DNA from: Lunularia cruciata
Lineage: Eukaryota; Streptophyta; Marchantiopsida; Lunulariales; Lunulariaceae
DNA: 64,000 bases
Reading direction: 5' to 3'
NCBI GenBank assembly: GCA_948567375.1
Contig: OX419757.1
Location: 66,712,001-66,776,000 of the forward strand
Shown here: one piece after another, positions 46,301 through 57,814 of the stretch
Position numbering within the stretch: position 1 is the first letter of the stretch
How the letters are laid out: each line of letters opens with the position of its first letter
The notes under the pieces: generated by a model
What the model saw: the letters and a program-made list of their open reading frames with translations, nothing else
Database searches by the model: none
Told to the model about the DNA's origin: nothing
Position numbers and translations under genes: made by a program

Positions 46301-48666
46301 CTTTCGTTATGTATTTCCTTGCTTAGATTAACTTCAATTCAATTGGGATGCGTTCATGGTTCCATTTCATATGCACGTCCTCGGTTCCCTACTAAGTGAG
46401 TTCTGGATCACCCGTTCATCGAACGACTTCTGCTCGCATTGCTCAAATTATATTGTTCTTTATATGGCCCCTTTTACTTCGGTGATGCAGTCTATCAAGC
46501 TTCCACGAAAACCTACTGTGGATGAAATCTTGAAGACGTACCGTGAGCTGAAGACAAAACGGGAAGGCACGTAAGTAATATTTACATGGATACCTTACTT
46601 CCATTTGCACCTTGCTAGATCCAGCACATTTTTCATTAGACTCTTTAGATATGAGATACTGTGTACTGCTGAAAGGTTGAATTTGTACCCTCACGTTTGT
46701 TTGTGAAATTTTGGACACACGCTCCTTTCACAATTCTTTCTGTTTCAGCATTATATGTTGTAATCATCGTTAAGGCTCAAGGAGAAGTCAAAAAGGAGAG
46801 CATGTCCACAACTACTCTAGACAAGTTTACAGCTGAAAAGTTTGCAATTTGTTCGAAGGTTTTGGAGACCTGCTATGATTACTAAGCCTTACAAGTACGG
46901 AGTTTCATGTCAAGCTGACCTAGGCAAGGTCATCTACAGGGACGAAGATTCAATTGGTGAAGTACTGGAAGGTTTGCAAGCATACTTTGATAGAGCATTA
47001 CCAGCTTTGCTTTTGTACAAGCAGGAACGGGCTCAGTATGCGGATGCTGTTTCTGAGGGCAGCTCGAAACCTCCTTCTTTGATATATGGAGCTGAGCATC
47101 TTCTTAGGTTATTTGGTACGATTTGGACATTGGACCTTCTCCTGTTTCTACTCGTCCAGTTGTCGTGACTTACTCCCTTGATGGACTAACACAATTAGTA
47201 ACTTTCGTTGTTCAAACTGTGCCTTTGTTTGGAGAGCCTGCAAAGGTCTCTATAGTCCTGGAGAGTGCCAAGACAAATAGATAGAGGGAGCCACGCTTTT
47301 AGATTTATTCAAGTATGTCTTAATTCTTCACGTGCTACGCATATTTGTGATCCATGACATTTAGGTTTTTCCTATCATATATAGGGAGGATACTTCTGTT
47401 TGCTATTCTATCTGGAAGTCATTCGGAAGAGCCAAGTGTAACGTAGAATTTAACTCGGCAGAGGCGCGAGGTGTTTTTGTCCTTTGCTGAATGTGCCCTT
47501 GCAGCAACCACATGATATTCTCCTAACAAGTCTCTGCATGGATTATAACTTCATCCATCATACCGCACCGATTCCAGTCATACTTCAAATCTGTGTGCAG
47601 TAAAATTACCGGAGCTTTTGGTATTCATAAATATGGAAGAAGAAGCACTCACCCAGCTACAACAGAGATTGATGGATTTTCTCAAGTAAGTTCAATAACG
47701 CCGAGCACCTGTAATGTCTCAGTATGTGTCAGAAGTTCAATCTTAGCTCTCATAATTATGAATATTAAGATGTGCACTTTGTCGTGCAGATTCTTGCAAA
47801 AGAATCAGAGCAACTTTTTCCTTTCTATGTATGATGGGCCAAAGGTCGGCACAAAGGTAGAGCCAGAAGAGAAGAAACTGAAGAAGGATAACACCAGAGC
47901 TGACGAGGATAGGAAAGATAGAAGAGATGGTTCCAGAGTTGCAGAAGAGAAAAGGGAGAAAAGGAGTGGTCAGCGGATGGGGGAGGATAAGAGAGACAAA
48001 AAGGACAATTCTAAACAGTCGGACGGAAGAAGCGAGAGGAAGGATACTAGTCGAACAGTGGAAGAAAAGAAAGAGAAGAAGGATGTGCTCAAGTCCTTGG
48101 ATGAGAAGAGAGAGAAAAAAGATACTGTCAAAGCTCCAGAAGAGAAAATAAGGAAGGACAATTCCAGGGACAGAGATACGACACCAAAAGGTACAAATGA
48201 TAAAACTAACAAAAAAGAGAGTCAGAAAGGGGAGAAGAAAAGGGATAGCTCTAGACCTTCAGAGAAGAAAGATGTATCTAAAGGTTCGGATGACAAGAAA
48301 GAGAAGAAGGGTCTGGCCAAAGGACCTGAGGACAAGCGTGAGAAGAACATCATTTCTAGAGGTTCAGAGGAGAGGAAAGACAGGAAGGATGGTCCGAAAA
48401 CTGTGGATGACAAGAAGGACAAGAAGGCTACAGCTAAAGGAAATGAAGAGAGGAAAGACAAGAAGTATACGAAGAACTTAGAAGAAAAGAAAGAGAAGAA
48501 AGAACTCTTCAAAGCGATAGAGGACAGCAGAGACGATGAAGGCCCAAGACAACTAGATGAGAAGAAAGAGAAAAAGGACGTTTCTGAACTGTCGGACAAC
48601 AAAGAGAAGAAAGAAGGAATTAGGCCTGCGTTAGAGGACAAGGTGGACGATGATGATGAGAACTGA
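43377..48666 (+). CDS. MRG-family chromatin protein (chromo barrel plus MRG domain) with a long charged C-terminal tail
   Basis: Ten coding exons: 43377-43544, 44047-44100, 44365-44378, 44752-44894, 45469-45512, 45952-46053, 46491-46570, 46940-47115, 47601-47685, 47790-48666. All junctions are GT/AG, phases agree, and the sum is 1743 nt (580 residues plus stop). Residues about 38-100 form the chromo barrel (SEGDKVLAYHGPLIYEAKV...WDEWV), with aromatic residues for a methyl-lysine cage. A basic linker (KGKKRKPE) follows. The MRG domain spans about 150-307 (LPPVLKKQLVDDWE, LPRKPTVDEIL, YGAEHLLRLF, FLQKNQSNFFLSMYDG). MRG1/2 relatives read H3K4/K36 methylation and recruit histone acetyltransferases in the nucleus. 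A core of about 307 residues is normal; residues 308-580 are an unusual Lys/Glu/Asp repeat tail. Confidence 0.9.
44365..44378 (+). other. 14-nt microexon of the MRG gene
   Basis: GGCTGGAGCAAAAA is preceded by TGTGCAG and followed by GTAAGT. It supplies G-W-S-K plus two bases of the next Asn codon. Without it the invariant GW(N/S)K(N/S)WDEWV motif of the chromo barrel cannot be assembled, and exons 2 and 4 do not join in frame. Confidence 0.88.
45560..45603. repeat. Perfect 21-bp hairpin with a 2-nt loop in MRG intron 5
   Basis: TTCCAGGTAAATGTATCGTTC (45560-45580) and its exact reverse complement (45583-45603) are separated by CT. It starts 48 bases after the donor of that intron. Confidence 0.92.
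47844..48663 (+). repeat. Coding repeat of about 17 residues in the MRG C-terminal tail
   Basis: About fifteen imperfect units centred on (D/E)(D/E)K(K/R)(E/D)KKD, each followed by a short Ser/Thr/Gly-containing stretch. The units are diverged in both DNA and protein, so the array is not a recent minisatellite burst. It should be disordered or a long charged helix. Confidence 0.85.
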
Positions 48667-50056
48667 CGCAACAGCTTATATGTGTTGTTTACATGGGAAC
48701 CCTCCTACAGGCATATACTTTCTGCATTCGATACCTGTCTTCACTCCTATTTCAGCCTGTTCGTCAGTCTATTCAAGTTACAGCTGAATTCCTCCAGAGT
48801 AACTCAGGGCAAGTTCTCCTGAACTTTCTGCTGGTACCTGTGAGTCTCTCTATCAGTCGTTAGTCAATGCCTAAGAGAACCTTACTAAATTGGGTTCACT
48901 GAGCAGGTGAGTGGATCGCCATAGTAGACTATTTGGTACAGGAGTAATCATCAGTCCCTTGTCACTGTTCATAAGCACTTGTACATTATTGCTACAAGCA
49001 TTCTTTAGTTATTCGCATGTGGCGCTTTAGTTTCCAGGTAATTCTCCACTGCCTCGTTTGATTCGGCATTTAAAGACGTGTTTTATAATAATCTACCTAG
49101 ATGTTGACCATTATTGAGGGGATTCTAGTCTTATGCACAACTACCGGAATCTCAGTAGCAATTAATTTCAATCGTACCGCTAGTAATGCGTCAAGGTCTT
49201 GACAGGCAGGTCAAGCAGGTCTTGACAGGGTGAAACATGCTCTAGTTACTGAAGTGCATTATCTCTGAAAGAATTACATTTAATGGTGTTGACACGATGT
49301 AACGAACACTGAGAAGCAATCCTTCTCATGTGCCATGCTGTTCATTGCTGGTTTGGTACCTATTACTTCCAACATTTTCCCCCTTGCTGGAGATTTTGGG
49401 GAGTATTTCCCACTACAACAAGTCTAAGTATCACGTCACCTTGCACCATATCTATTCCCTGATGATATTCACACTGTGTAGAATCCTGTTAAAAGTTTTC
49501 TACCCTGTGTAGCCATCATGAGTGATTTTACTGCACAACGTCCTTCTCTGAGATGTGGTCTTTCTCAGAGCTAAGATTATACCACTGCTAGGCTACTGTC
49601 TTTTGTAGTCTGTCCGCTATAGACATGAGTCTTTTTGTTCGGATCGTCCTAGCAGACGACGAAGAGAAGTTTCAGGTAGACTGCCAAGTTCTGAAACAGA
49701 AAAGCTTCCAGACAGTAGCTCTCATGGAATTTTCTTAGTTATCAAATCTAAAATTCTGTATCTGCTTGATATTTTTTCCTGATCTATCGATGAGCTATTT
49801 TATCCAGAAGGCCTTATAGGACACTGAGCGGCAATGAAGTAAATTCCGACAGAGAGCCTTTGTGGGCGAATAGGTCTTTCCTGATTGGAAACGACTGAGA
49901 GAGCACAGCCAACATGAAAGCTGGAAACTAATCCATTCTCCTCGACTTCTAATCAGCTGGCATTTAAGAGGCCGAAGAGTGGTTCATGAATTGTTTGAGC
50001 GACAACAGCAACAAACATCGGCACATCAATATCTATCTAAGTATATTGACATCCAT
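48667..50056. other. 3' flank of MRG and spacer
   Basis: Includes the MRG 3' UTR. No further gene recognised. A short direct repeat around AGGTCTTGACAGG occurs near 49194-49229. Confidence 0.5.
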
Positions 50057-50079
50057 CCTAAACCCTAAACCCTAAACCC
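50057..50079. repeat. Interstitial telomeric repeat (CCCTAAA, about 3 units)
   Basis: CCTAAACCCTAAACCCTAAA followed by CCC, read directly: the plant-type telomere unit. Short arrays of this kind (telo-boxes) occur in plant promoters and 5' UTRs. A long pyrimidine-rich stretch follows (50090-50900), which could be the leader of an unrecognised transcript. Confidence 0.85.
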
Positions 50080-50912
50080 GCCTTGTGCATCACTTCATCC
50101 GAGGCAGATTTTGCCTTTTTCCTTTGCCCTTTCCTGCGGTGCTCTACGTCCTTCAAGGCTTTTTCTTGCTCTTCTGTTCTTTCCTTCTTACACTTCGCCT
50201 TTGCTTTCCTTGTCTGAGTAGACTCGCCCCTTTCCCCGTTTCCCCGTGCAGCGTTGATGTTTCTTGCTCCCCTCTCGGATTACTATCAAACCTCTGCTTG
50301 ACAATTTCTCATTGCCGTGTCCTGGATTTTATCTCTACTAATGGATGTTTATGATTTCGGGGATCCATCAGGTATGTCTCAATTCCTTCCCTCCTCTTAC
50401 TCATGTTGATTCATTTCTTTCTTGCCTCATCCTCATTTTGCAGCTGAGACTCCTGCGTGTATCTCCGTGCCTGCACTTCTGCTTGCTCTTTCTTTCCACA
50501 CTTCCACTTCTGTTCTTCTGTTTTTTCGACATTCCCACTTCTTATGAGCGGCACTTTAGGGGAGCAATCAAGTTTGCCTTGGCACTCTTGAGTTTTCGAG
50601 CAGAAACTCAGTACAAGGGTTACTGACACTTGCTCAGCTACTTTGGCACTGCGTGAGGCACTGATGAAGTCGCATGTGTTTTCATGGAGGTTTACTATGG
50701 CCGCCTTCTGCTTCCCTTTGCTGTTTAGTGTCTCAGGACTCAAGCGTCCATAGTGCTTGTTGCGACATACTTTATATCCTGTCCTCTTTCGTGTCAATCT
50801 CGTTACCCTTTTACACTTTGACATGTCTCCGCAGCCACACCATCCATAAGCTCTCGCATTGTTCCACTCCTCCGTTCCCCAGCTAATTCACTCTCTATTA
50901 TTTTTCCTTCGC
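50080..50912. other. Pyrimidine-rich stretch after the telomeric repeat
   Basis: Strongly C/T-biased on the plus strand. Open frames (for example 50085-50354) merely reflect this bias (Leu/Phe/Ser/Pro) and show no domain. A donor-like CAGGTATGT near 50370 and an acceptor-like TTTTGCAG near 50443 might belong to a spliced non-coding leader. Confidence 0.35.
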
Positions 50913-51335
50913 CCTTTGCCTGATTCATGGTTTGACCTCTCGCGTCTACAGTGTTCCTACCTGACTCCAGCCCACGTTTTTAATTTTCATCGTTCACACA
51001 CTGCTTACTGGTGGTCTATTACATCACGCTTTCTATTTCTCGCAGTACCATAGCTGTTATCGATTTCAAGTTGTTTACTAATCCTTTAGATATATGTTAT
51101 TCTCAACTTGTTGCAATTATGCCTTTGCCCGATTCATGGTTCGACCTCCCGCGACTACAGTGTTCCTACCCAGACTCCAGCCCACGTTTTTAGTTTTCAT
51201 CATTTAAGCACTGCTTACTGGCGGTCTATTACATGACGTTTTCTTTTTCTTGCTGTCGTTTGCATAGATGTTATCAATTTCATGTTGTTTACTAGTCCGG
51301 TGTATGGATGTTATTCTCAATTTGTTTCAATTATG
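50913..51335. repeat. Tandem duplication, about 210-bp unit, two copies
   Basis: 50913-51121 is repeated at 51122-51335. Both contain CCTTTGCC(T/C)GATTCATGG, CTACAGTGTTCCTACC, GACTCCAGCCCACGTTTTTA and ACTGCTTACTGG(T/C)GGTC. A third copy begins at 51336 but is lost after about 10 bp. Confidence 0.9.
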
Positions 51336-51339
51336 CCTT

Positions 51340-52460
51340 TGCTTCAGGTTACATTCGATGAATTTATCACTATTCTAGCATTGTGCATCACGAACATCTT
51401 GGTTACCGCTCATTTGCATTTCATGAGTTTCGGATAACCCGTTCCCATATGCTCTCACATACCTATATATCCAAATATGTTGATGAGATCTTCTGTTTAA
51501 GATCTATACATCTCTTGCGAGATTTTGCTACGGGCCATCCCGTTCCCTCTGATTGATTTGGATCTTTGACTATTGTAAGGATATACAGGTAAGTTAAAAG
51601 AAGAAATGTTTGGAATTCACGGCAGAGGTTCTCCTTGTCCATATTTGTTGCGGGTTTCTCCCTTGCCCTTATTAGTCGCTGTTGACTTTACCCTCAACTA
51701 GAGGACTGAAGGGAACCAAAATGTACTAGCATAGAACTAGTATGTGGGTCCAGCGCTAATTTCCAAAGGGTTATGAGTTGTAACCAAGGACCCAAATCTT
51801 TTCGCGCGTGTTTATGTCCAATAGACTTTCTAAGAATTTTTATTTGTATATCACGTAGGAGATACATTGCACATCAATTAGCAGCTAATAAAATAATTTA
51901 AAGCTGATTAATCTTTATAACCGAAAACTAGATTTTTCCATCACTAATTTTTTATTAGTCCGTTGTGAGTTTCTATTGCCTGTTTTTAGTTGCAGGAGAC
52001 TCTAATTATCGACGGATAGATAGTGTGGATTACTCCGAACTCCACGCAGCTAAGTAGTAGAGTTTAATATAGATGATCATGATTTTTACTAAGTTATCAT
52101 CTGAAAAGGTTAAAAGTCGTTGAATCATTCATAAGCTTCACTATGAGGGACACGAGGAATCTCACAGGTCTCGCTCTAGTTCTTATCTTTTTATCTTTTA
52201 TATATTTTCATGCTAAAGGATGAAAAGAATTTGCGTCATGAATCTTTTCAGCACAATTGTGGTGAGGTCCCAGCTAAAATTTCAATAGTATACTTGCTGT
52301 CATATCTTCTTATAGTGATTAAATTTATGTTGAATGATGTCAAAAAACTTCCTAGTCATTTGAAAATATTTCGATAATTCATCATGTTTTACAATTGCTA
52401 CCGTACAACACTCTAGATAAGCATTGTAAAGACACAAGTGTTCTTTGATTTCCACGTGTT
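51340..52460. other. Spacer, no gene recognised
   Basis: No open frame of note, and no repeat or RNA gene that I can support. Confidence 0.5.
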
Positions 52461-52680
52461 CTGTATTGTCACCAACTTTCATTAAGCACGCAAATAAACT
52501 TAACACTATGTTTTCTCTCATAAATATATTCAAAAGTGTCACCAAAAAGTAGTACGATTTATCTGTATTTTCACCAACTTTCAATAAGCAGATTTAAGAT
52601 ACGCAAATAAACTTAACACTATGTTTTCTCTCAATAGATATATTCAAAAGTGTCATAAAAAAGTATTGCGATTTATCTTT
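52461..52680. repeat. Tandem duplication, about 100-115-bp unit, two copies
   Basis: 52461-52562 recurs from 52563, sharing TCACCAACTTTCA(T/A)TAAGCA, GCAAATAAACTTAACACTAT and TATTCAAAAGTGTCA. The second copy carries an extra 12 bp. Confidence 0.85.
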
Positions 52681-53265
52681 ATTAGTTTCCTTTAAAAATA
52701 GCAAACGAGAAATACTAAGCAGGGGCATAAATAGTTTCATCAGTTCAACTTACTAATGGAATAATATAATCCATCTAAGCACATAATCAAGTGTTGAATA
52801 GAATCTTTACTTGAAGAGGAGGTAAGATATTACTTGAAACATGAAAAGTCATGCTTCTCACTTCTACTATATCTCCTTGCACCACAAGGCCACCACATTT
52901 GTACGATTGATGTTTTCACTTACTCCTCAATGTATCAAGACTTATACTTCACTTCGAAGACTTGCTCTTAGTGGAATATAAATTTTTGTGCTATTGTTGT
53001 TTAGGCAAATAACCATAGGTCCGACAATAAATATTCTTGAATTGTCCTTGGTATATTTCTGAAATAATTCACATTACTCCAAGTAACTTTTTGAAATAAA
53101 GTTATTCTAACAACTAAAAGGCCACATAATAACCTTCTAGTTTAACCCTTCTCCTTGAGAATGCTTTTGCTTAGCAAGCAAGGCTGACAAGGGTAGTTCT
53201 TCTATAAGCTAGAAGGTTATACGATAATAAACTTCTTGTTGAAGGTTTTGTTTGACTCTTAAGAT

Positions 53266-53883
53266 GTGAAGTTTTGCATGAGAATTACTAAAGATGATTG
53301 TGTCTCTTTAAGATGGTTGCTTTTGCTCCTAAATTGCATATTATTGGAGGTCTTGATTGTAATCCTGCTAGAATCATCATCTAAAGTGGCATTCCTAGAG
53401 GAACCGAATCCTCGACCGGGGGCAGATCAATCCTCGGGGATGAAACCGGATTGGACGTCCCGCTTGGTCATGCCTCACGCCTGTCAAATCACTGAAGTTA
53501 CTTCCCTCATCCTAAAGTCTTTTCCACTCGTTCCGAATAACGTAACAGTAGACAATGATAGCAACAGTATCGTTTGTTACGTCTTGATCAAACAGAGAAG
53601 AAGGCGACCGCGTGTGATAACTAGAAGGATGGAAAAGACCCCATCAAGCCCAATAAGGAAAAGATATAGGGGTAAAATGAGGCTAACCCCATCTTTGATC
53701 AGACCACATGATGTAAAGCCACGGCTTGGAGCTTGTTATCTTCACAACAACTTTAGAAAACAAAAACATGCGATAACAAAGACAACACCAGCTGCTCTGT
53801 TCTCCCGCCTTACAGTTTTGCTTATCGGACTGATCCATAAGTTCCGGTGGAAGAAGCTCCTTGCTCTATGTTTAAAACTGTGA
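53266..53883 (+). other. Open frame of 205 codons, doubtful as a gene
   Basis: Begins with a hydrophobic segment (residues about 18-38, leucine-rich) that could mimic a signal anchor. The middle contains a KQRRRRPR stretch. However, its latter half is made of dispersed repeat R1 (53594-53690), the composition is uneven, and no domain is recognisable. Probably fortuitous. Confidence 0.25.
53594..53690 (+). repeat. Dispersed repeat R1, copy c
   Basis: AAGGCGACCGCGT, AGAAGGATGGAAAAGACCCC, ATCAAGCC and GGTAAAATGAGGCTAACCCC in the family order. Confidence 0.75.
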
Positions 53884-53969
53884 GGTAGAGAGAAACATTC
53901 TAAGAGGAGGTCGGTAGCTCGGACAGCAGAGAAATCAACCATTGGCATCTCACCCTGGCTGAAGACACT

Positions 53970-54110
53970 AAGAAGAAGGCAACCGCGTAGAGAATGCGAA
54001 GGATGGGAAGACCCCGTCTAGCCGTACAAAGGAGAGACGAAAAAGGTAAAATAGGGCTAGGCCACAATAGAGTCTATTTGAGAAATCTGCCCTACAACAC
54101 CTAAGATATC
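53970..54110 (+). repeat. Dispersed repeat R1, copy d (longest direct copy)
   Basis: AAGGCAACCGCGTAG, GAAGGATGGGAAGACCCCGT, GCCGTACAAAGGAGAGACG, AAAAAGGTAAAATAGGGCTA, then CAATAGAGTCTATTTGAG and CTGCCCTAC...CACCTAAGATAT. It best defines the family together with the inverted copy e at 57.2 kb. Confidence 0.8.
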
Positions 54111-54114
54111 CGAG

Positions 54115-55640
54115 CTATGCAAGTCGTATGGTCTACAAACAATTGGAGCATCCGAAAAAGCATCACCTAGTGTCATTGCTTTCCTATGGATTGCACCAGC
54201 CACTGTCCTTTGTAGAGCAATGGACACACGTTGCCTAAAATATGCTACAAAGTATGAGAGTGAGTGGTACCCCTGGCATCTAACATGATAAGCTCTTGTG
54301 CACCCCTTGATAAATGTTTTGAATGTCGTGTCCATCGCTCCATATAACTCCTAAGGCTAGAGGGACAATAGGTGACTTTGCTGCATGCCCCTATACTTGG
54401 AGACCTTAGGACCTGTTGTTGCACTCGCTGTCTATCCATGGGGATGGGTAATCACTCCCTCAGAAATTGTATCCCGCATAGGGTCCGTAACCACGACATC
54501 CGCTACAATCACCTGATCATCTCGGACCAAGTATAAATCTGCCCTGACACATGTTGTCTAAAAAGCATATGAATGCTCCCTCCAAGCCAAGTATACACTC
54601 TCTTGTGCCATAACAAACACTATGTCCCTAATAGCATTATGGGTAGCTATCCTCTATCCTCCAAAAGGACACTATGTCATATGGACCGCTGTTGCATCTA
54701 GTGTAGAACCACACTCACAAGTGAATAATGAAGATGCAGATGGGTGGACCCAACCTAGGCAAAACCTCATTGCTGTAGAGAAAGTAGGTGGTGCAAGTTG
54801 GAATGTCCTAATGCACTGTCGAGCTAGGATCCAAGAGCCTGCACCCTTGCCGGAGCAAGAGCAAAGAGGTGCTCTAGTAGCATGAGGAATGGACGAGTCA
54901 ACTAAGAGAGAATATAGCGTATGCTCACACTATCGCTCCATCAAGGAAGACTATAAACCTTTAATCCAATCTGACAATAGTGAAGCAAAAGATGGAAAGT
55001 ACTCTCATGCTCGTGAGGAAGGATTATCTCTCGTTTGTCGCAATAACATCTAGAGAGTATAGGATCCCTCATCCACCTTTGCCACAATAATGTCCAAGAC
55101 CGGCCTATCAACAAGCACAAAATGAGAGGAAAGTAGGGATGCCAAGAGAGCACAACTACCCAAAAATGCTATAGGTGTCGTCTCCTCCATAGATAGCACG
55201 CCAACCCCTCCATAGGAGATTGGCAAAGCCATCTATCTATGTGCCAAATCCCTTGTCACACACTCAAAAGTCCCCGGTCCAATAATATCACCAAAGACTC
55301 CCATAATCCTCCTATCAAAGGCTCTAAGATATGATAGGAAGGACGAGGAGGGGGGAATTGTGCATATGAGATACGTCAATCGACAAGTGATACTAGAAGA
55401 GAGTATACCAAATGCCACTTGCGGATCTCCTGTAGAGGAATGTCATCTACATGGAGAACATCCTCTGCAAGGGTAATGTCTAAGAAACGTGTGACAAAAT
55501 CCTTGGATCCTATTTGCACTCCAAGAACCCGTAATGTATCTGTAGATGTGATATATCCCTCTCGGATCTCAAGGTGGGGAGGGATACCTAAAGGGGACCA
55601 TATCTTACACTTTGACTCTCAAACCAACTAGATATAGCTC
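54115..55640 (-). pseudogene. LINE-like reverse transcriptase C-terminal remnant
   Basis: Read on the minus strand from 55.42 kb, the fragments are LTYLICTIPPSS...LRAFDRRIMGVFGDIIGP, then LAHRWMALPISYGGVGVLSME...FLGSCALLASLL. They continue with a region having DPMRDT and a further C-terminal stretch. The GG(L/V)G(L/V) block followed by an A.LGS.A motif is characteristic of the post-RT region of many non-LTR retrotransposons. Frames change several times. The 5' part is absent and no poly(A) tail was identified. Family assignment rests on motif memory only. Confidence 0.5.
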
Positions 55641-57200
55641 AGTAATCAAGTGATCAAAAGCCTGCCTACTATGATCTCAAGGGCCCATGCTAATGGACAT
55701 AATCATGCAAAGCCTTAAAGAGAAATGGATTTGAGCACATCAATACCAGAATCGCCCTCAGTCAAAACGGCAGCCTTGGCTCCTGGCCTGGCCCAGCAGT
55801 AGCCCAAAGCAGCTCCAAAGCTTGCCAGCATGTACACATCCTTCCAAAACACCCTATGCTCGCCCCCGACATCTTTCTCACGACTGTCCATTCAGACGAG
55901 CCTGGCCCCAGCACTGGCCTACCTCCTGCTGCAAGTGGAGCATCTATAGAGTAAGCGCTGATGGACGAATGAATGGCAGACACGAGGGCAGGAAAGGAAA
56001 GGGCGAAGGAACTCCAAGAACCCGTAAAGGAAAGCCAGTCCTGACTCGGCGGGTGTCCGTCACCCAGCCTCCTGTCCGTCCGTCTATCGGTCACCCTCTT
56101 TCAACAAGTAAAACCCATCTTCTATAACAAAAGACCCGCTACTACAACAACAACCAATTCTCAAGCTCTCTCTGAAGGCAGGCAATCAAGCAAACCGTCT
56201 CACAAAGTCCCCATTGCCGCCCGTCGATGATGATGACGAAGAAGAAAACAGACACCGCCACACTAGAGAAAAGAGAAAAGAGAAAAGAGAAAAGCAGACG
56301 ATGTGCTCCTTTTGGTCTATTCACAAATCAATAAAATCTTACGTCTCTTTGTGTGACCTAGAACAAGAGATATACATCTAAAAAGAAACAGCACATAAGA
56401 CAATTTGTGTATGCACGTTATTCTTCCCTCTCTCTTATTTCATAAACTCAATTCTCATTACTCTCATTATCTTCTTTTCAATATGTTGTTGTTTCACATA
56501 TATATTTTCCTTGAACTTTTGTATATAAATTTCCTATTCATAGTAAAACTAAATTATAGTTTTCTCAAGGATTTGTGCATCCGAGTTTGAAAACTAATAG
56601 CCCCTAGTATTGAATGGCCAATATGACCTAATGGTGGACCTCGAAATTCGTTTCCTAGACACCACCTCACGTACGTGAATTGATCTACTTGAGGCCGAAG
56701 ATGTTGGACGTTAGTTGTACATAAATTTTTTTAGAGTTTATGAGATATTTCATGAAATTGTATTGCATTTCTTGGTCCGTTCTTTATCTTTGCCAGCGTT
56801 CTCTTTTGTCTGCGTACAACATAGATTTTCTTAAGAGCGGTGGTTTGACGTGAAGCTAGAGAAGTCGTTTAATAAGTAGATGGATGTTTGACGTGTTAGC
56901 TCAGCTCCTGATCATCACATTCTTTTCACGATTGTTGGAACTGAAGAAAAGAATCGAGTTACACTACCTATGCAGTGACAGAAACATTAAGCCGAGCTTA
57001 AGTTTGACCACAAGAGTGCAATATCAGTCAATTTATTAATACTGAACAATAATAATAATTAATTAATATAATTATTGATAATAATAACAATTATAATAAC
57101 AATTTCATAATATCTCCATCACATTTGGCCATAGTTCGTCACCGTTGCACATTTCGGGCACCGGGAACTCGCCTCCCCAATCGCTCATTCTCTTTTTCTA
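55641..57200. other. Spacer between the LINE remnant and inverted R1 copies
   Basis: 55740-56100 is GC-richer than its surroundings, with overlapping frames on both strands (plus 55822-56127, minus 55762-56094) but no recognisable domain. It may be part of the adjacent LINE. The rest is AT-rich. (AAT)n-like runs lie at 57040-57105. Confidence 0.4.
56265..56294. repeat. (AGAGAAA)n-type microsatellite, four units
   Basis: A run of AGAGAAA/AGAAAAG units, with a period of about 7 bases over 30 bp. Confidence 0.85.
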
Positions 57201-57202
57201 TA

Positions 57203-57342
57203 TATCTTAGGTGCGGTAGGGCAGATTTCTCATACAGACTCTATTGGGGCTTAGCCCTATGTTACCTTTTTCGTCTCTCCCTTGTACGCCTTGACGGGGT
57301 CTTCCTATCCTTCACTTTTCCTACGAGGTCACCTTTTATCTT
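57203..57342 (-). repeat. Dispersed repeat R1, copy e (inverted)
   Basis: In reverse complement: GACCCCGTCAAGGCGTACAA, GGGAGAGACG, AAAAAGGTAACATAGGGCTA, CAATAGAGTCTGTATGAG, CTGCCCTACCGCACCTAAGA. It matches copy d closely along its length. Confidence 0.8.
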
Positions 57343-57639
57343 TCTATATATCCATCTGTCACATCGTTCGCGGATTGATTTTCGCAATTGGATCACACAT
57401 ACCACCTTCTGTTCGCGGAGCGAACAAAGTGCGGAACTCCAGAGAAGAAAAGGCTCAAAGTTGTCAAACAATTGCGCGGATCTAGCAAGCAAGTCGCTAT
57501 GTAAATAAATACCTCTGCGCAAGCAACGTAACGCGCATATGCTATGCTGGGTACAAGGGAAGGGCTTATGCTCGAACTGGGGTTCTCTTGGGTGTTATGT
57601 ATATACATATGATATAAGTTAAATTTATCATATTGATAC

Positions 57640-57735
57640 TATTGGAGTTTAGCTCTATTTCACCTCTGGTACTTGATCCTCATCCAGCTTGATGGGTCTT
57701 CTTCTCATCCTTCTTGGCGATTCTCTTTCTTTGTC
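57640..57735 (-). repeat. Dispersed repeat R1, copy f (inverted, diverged)
   Basis: In reverse complement: CGCCAAGAAGGATGAGAAGA, GACCCATCAAGC and GGTGAAATAGAGCTAAACTCC. Confidence 0.65.
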
Positions 57736-57814
57736 TATTCTACATGTGTCTTAGAACATACGAAGAAGTCCGACACCGGTATTATTGGGAAGCCTTTTTA
57801 GGACTTTATATTAT

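Noticed and set aside
47970-48671. Serine/phenylalanine-rich minus-strand frames opposite the MRG tail
   Set aside because: Reverse complement of Lys/Glu codon repeats automatically gives Phe/Leu/Ser frames; the plus frame joins the MRG domain in phase.
50085-50626. Leu/Phe/Cys-rich frames as small membrane proteins
   Set aside because: They follow from the pyrimidine bias of the tract; several frames are open at once.
53266-53883. 205-codon frame as a real membrane protein
   Set aside because: Half of it is dispersed repeat R1, and the hydrophobic start is not backed by any family resemblance.
55762-56127. GC-richer overlapping frames as a bacterial or organellar insert
   Set aside because: No recognisable bacterial or organellar protein, and neighbouring sequence suggests a LINE context; left unassigned.
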